A stretch of 6,811 nucleotides of DNA from the NCBI GenBank assembly GCA_947311265.1, contig CAMZKQ010000088.1, positions 1 through 6,811 on the forward strand. The letters are read 5' to 3'. Source of the DNA: an uncultured Chlorobiota bacterium (GTDB lineage Bacteria; Bacteroidota; Bacteroidia; Bacteroidales; JAADGE01). The notes below the pieces were generated by a model that searched no databases, was not told where the DNA came from, and was given only the letters and a program-made list of their open reading frames with translations. The position numbers and the translations under genes were made by a program. Below, piece by piece: positions 5,253-6,811 of the stretch (position 1 is the first letter of the stretch; every line of letters starts with the position of its first letter).

Positions 5253-6455
5253 ATGAAAGAAATCCTAATTAATGAGTTTGATTACAACTTACCCGAGTAT
5301 AAAATTGCAAAACACCCTCTTGAAAAACGGTCGGCTTCCAAGCTACTTATCTACACATCTGGAAAAATATCAGAATCCAAATCAGAGGCTATTGCTAGCT
5401 TCCTTCCTGCGGGTGGGTTAATTGTATTTAACGATACAAAAGTAATTCAGGCACGCCTGATTTTTCATAAAGATACAGGGGCAAAGATTGAAGTTTTTTG
5501 CCTTTCGCCCAATTCCCCAGCCGATTTTGAGTCTTCATTTTCGGCAAAAAATAAATGCAGCTGGTACTGCATTGTTGGCAATGCTAGAAAATGGAAAACA
5601 GGAAAAATTAAATTAACAACGGCAATTGAAGGTCAGCAAGAGACTATTTTTGCAGAACAAATTAGCCGTAATAAGGATAATTTTACCATCGAGTTTAGTT
5701 GGGAAAATAGCACACTCAATTTTGCACAAATACTTGATAATGTAGGAGTTACCCCTATCCCACCCTACCTTAATCGAAAATCTGAAAACGCCGATAAAGA
5801 CCGCTACCAGACGGTATATTCTGCACACAAAGGCTCGGTAGCCGCCCCCACAGCAGGTTTGCATTTTACAAATGCAACGATAGAAGACATCAAAAATAAA
5901 TCTATAAAAACAGATTTTGTAACATTGCACGTAGGAGCTGGCACTTTCAAACCCGTAAAATCTGAAAGCATTGGAGAACATCAAATGCACGCAGAATTTT
6001 TTAGCATCACTACCGACACATTAAAAAATATCAAAGCCAATATTGGCAGCATCACCGCAGTAGGCACAACATCAGTACGCACCCTAGAAAGCCTTTACTG
6101 GCTTGGGGTAAAACTAATTAACAAGGCTAGCATCGAAGCCCTAGCACAATGGGAAATTTATAATTTACCGACGGATATTTCTATAAATACTGCCCTTGAT
6201 GCCCTAATTAAACACGCCCAAGCGAATGAAAATAAATTTTCGGCACATACAAAAATAATGATAGCACCGGGCTATAAATTTAAAATTGTAAGTCGGATTA
6301 TCACCAATTTTCACCAACCCAAAAGCACTCTTTTACTACTGATTTCCGCCTTTGTAGGCGAAAACTGGAAAGCCATTTACCAATACGCCTTAAATAATAA
6401 TTTTAGATTTTTGAGCTATGGTGATAGTTCGTTGTTAGAAAAACAGAAGCCCTAA
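5253..6455 (+). CDS. queA: S-adenosylmethionine:tRNA ribosyltransferase-isomerase (QueA)
   Basis: QueA transfers and isomerises the ribosyl moiety of S-adenosylmethionine onto preQ1-modified tRNA to form epoxyqueuosine, the penultimate step of queuosine synthesis at tRNA position 34. The 400 residues show the family blocks in order: AKHPLEKRSASKLL (19-32), VFNDTKVIQARL (58-69), TPIPPYLNR (167-175), RYQTVYS (184-190) and GSVAAPTAGLHFT (194-206). They continue with TLHVGAGTFKPV (224-235), HQMHAEFF (243-250), VGTTSVRTLES (270-280), TNFHQPKSTLLLLISAF (351-367) and RFLSYGDSSLL (385-395). It is longer than the 356-residue Escherichia coli enzyme. The extra residues lie mainly at about 281-330, between VRTLES and the APGYKF segment. 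The gene is intact and stands alone, without other queuosine genes nearby. No hairpin terminator is evident after it. Confidence 0.98.
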   Translation: MKEILINEFDYNLPEYKIAKHPLEKRSASKLLIYTSGKISESKSEAIASFLPAGGLIVFNDTKVIQARLIFHKDTGAKIEVFCLSPNSPADFESSFSAKNKCSWYCIVGNARKWKTGKIKLTTAIEGQQETIFAEQISRNKDNFTIEFSWENSTLNFAQILDNVGVTPIPPYLNRKSENADKDRYQTVYSAHKGSVAAPTAGLHFTNATIEDIKNKSIKTDFVTLHVGAGTFKPVKSESIGEHQMHAEFFSITTDTLKNIKANIGSITAVGTTSVRTLESLYWLGVKLINKASIEALAQWEIYNLPTDISINTALDALIKHAQANENKFSAHTKIMIAPGYKFKIVSRIITNFHQPKSTLLLLISAFVGENWKAIYQYALNNNFRFLSYGDSSLLEKQKP

Positions 6456-6497
6456 AATTATGCACTACCTAAAACACAAAAAATAGTACTCAATTTA

Positions 6498-6528
6498 TTG
6501 CAAAACATTCTTTTTTTTTATAACTTTG
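6498..6528 (+). promoter_or_regulatory. Bacteroidota-type promoter for the lipoprotein gene
   Basis: TTG at 6498-6500 is followed after exactly 20 bases by TAACTTTG at 6521-6528, a perfect TAnnTTTG. It is the best-formed promoter in the window. The start of transcription would be near 6534, giving a leader of about 24 bases before the ATG at 6558. It separates the lipoprotein gene from queA as its own unit. Confidence 0.7.
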
Positions 6529-6557
6529 CTTAAATTTTAACTAAAAAATAAAAAACT

Positions 6558-6811
6558 ATGAAAAAAAATTGGTTTAGATTAATGACAATCGCACTATTCG
6601 GAATTGCTATTTTTGCAACATCGTGTGCAGGCGAAGAGAAAAAAGAAGAGACTAAGTTTGCCGTAAAAACAGACAAAACAACATACAGTGGTGGCGAAAC
6701 AATTAAAGTAACTTATACCGCTGATGCCAATTGGGATAAAAATGCTTGGATTGGGATAATCCCCTCAAATATTGAGCACGGGAAAGAATCTGTAAACGAC
6801 AGCCATGATAT
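6558..6811 (+). CDS. Lipoprotein with an Ig-like, SKICH-type domain (N-terminal part only, cut by the window edge)
   Basis: Only the first 84 codons are present and the gene continues past the window. A lysine start (MKKNWFR) and a hydrophobic stretch (about residues 8-20) lead to the lipobox A20-T-S-C23, so it should be cleaved by signal peptidase II and lipidated on Cys23. The mature protein begins with a charged linker, GEEKKEE, which resembles the acidic lipoprotein-export signals described in Bacteroidota and may send it to the outer face of the outer membrane. A segment follows with a GGETIKVTYTA strand (45-55) and NAWIGIIPSN (62-71), then HGKESVND. This resembles the beta-sandwich module with a DWIG(I/L) motif that appears in secreted or lipid-anchored proteins of this phylum. 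No catalytic domain is visible in the part present, so the function is not assigned. The ATG follows an A-rich leader and a strong promoter. Confidence 0.8.
   Translation, partial: MKKNWFRLMTIALFGIAIFATSCAGEEKKEETKFAVKTDKTTYSGGETIKVTYTADANWDKNAWIGIIPSNIEHGKESVNDSHD

Noticed and set aside
5613..5990. 125-codon open frame on the - strand inside queA
   Set aside because: It lies fully antisense to a strongly conserved enzyme, is Cys/Phe-rich, and matches no family. It is a by-product of queA codon use.
1..6811. CRISPR array, insertion sequence, tRNA, rRNA or phage element
   Set aside because: No regularly spaced repeats, transposase motifs, terminal inverted repeats or RNA gene signatures were seen.

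Overview
The window looks like chromosomal DNA from a Bacteroidota bacterium, probably of the Cytophagales/Flavobacteriia type. The DNA is AT-rich, and start codons are preceded by A-rich stretches rather than Shine-Dalgarno sites. Several starts are preceded by TAnnTTTG-type -7 elements, and the protein families present (paired SiaB/SiaC-type genes, a roughly 400-residue QueA, a short-signal lipoprotein) fit this phylum. No genus can be named from the sequence alone.

Left part (1-2592, + strand): a compact four-gene unit. The first gene encodes two SiaB-family (DUF6272, GHKL-fold) protein kinase domains fused in tandem. Three consecutive paralogous SiaC-family (DUF1987) regulatory phosphoproteins follow. 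In Pseudomonas aeruginosa, SiaB phosphorylates SiaC on one threonine, the phosphatase SiaA reverses this, and unphosphorylated SiaC activates the diguanylate cyclase SiaD. Here there is a double kinase and three candidate substrates, and no recognisable phosphatase or cyclase inside the window. The unit therefore looks like a kinase/phosphoprotein switch with multiplied parts and an unknown output. It is the most interesting content of the window. It ends at a strong hairpin at 2552-2592 that can serve both strands.

Middle part (2624-4768, - strand): fabH (beta-ketoacyl-ACP synthase III) followed 61 bases later by trxB (thioredoxin reductase). They are probably transcribed together from a promoter at about 4738-4768, and the leader holds a small perfect inverted repeat. 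Their transcript converges on the siaB/siaC unit at the shared terminator.

Right part (4686-6811, + strand): a 567-base gene-poor divergent region with two TATCTTTG elements and several short palindromes, then queA (the queuosine tRNA-modification enzyme). After a well-formed Bacteroidota promoter comes the start of a lipoprotein gene that runs off the window. The housekeeping genes show no functional link to the SiaB/SiaC unit beyond adjacency.
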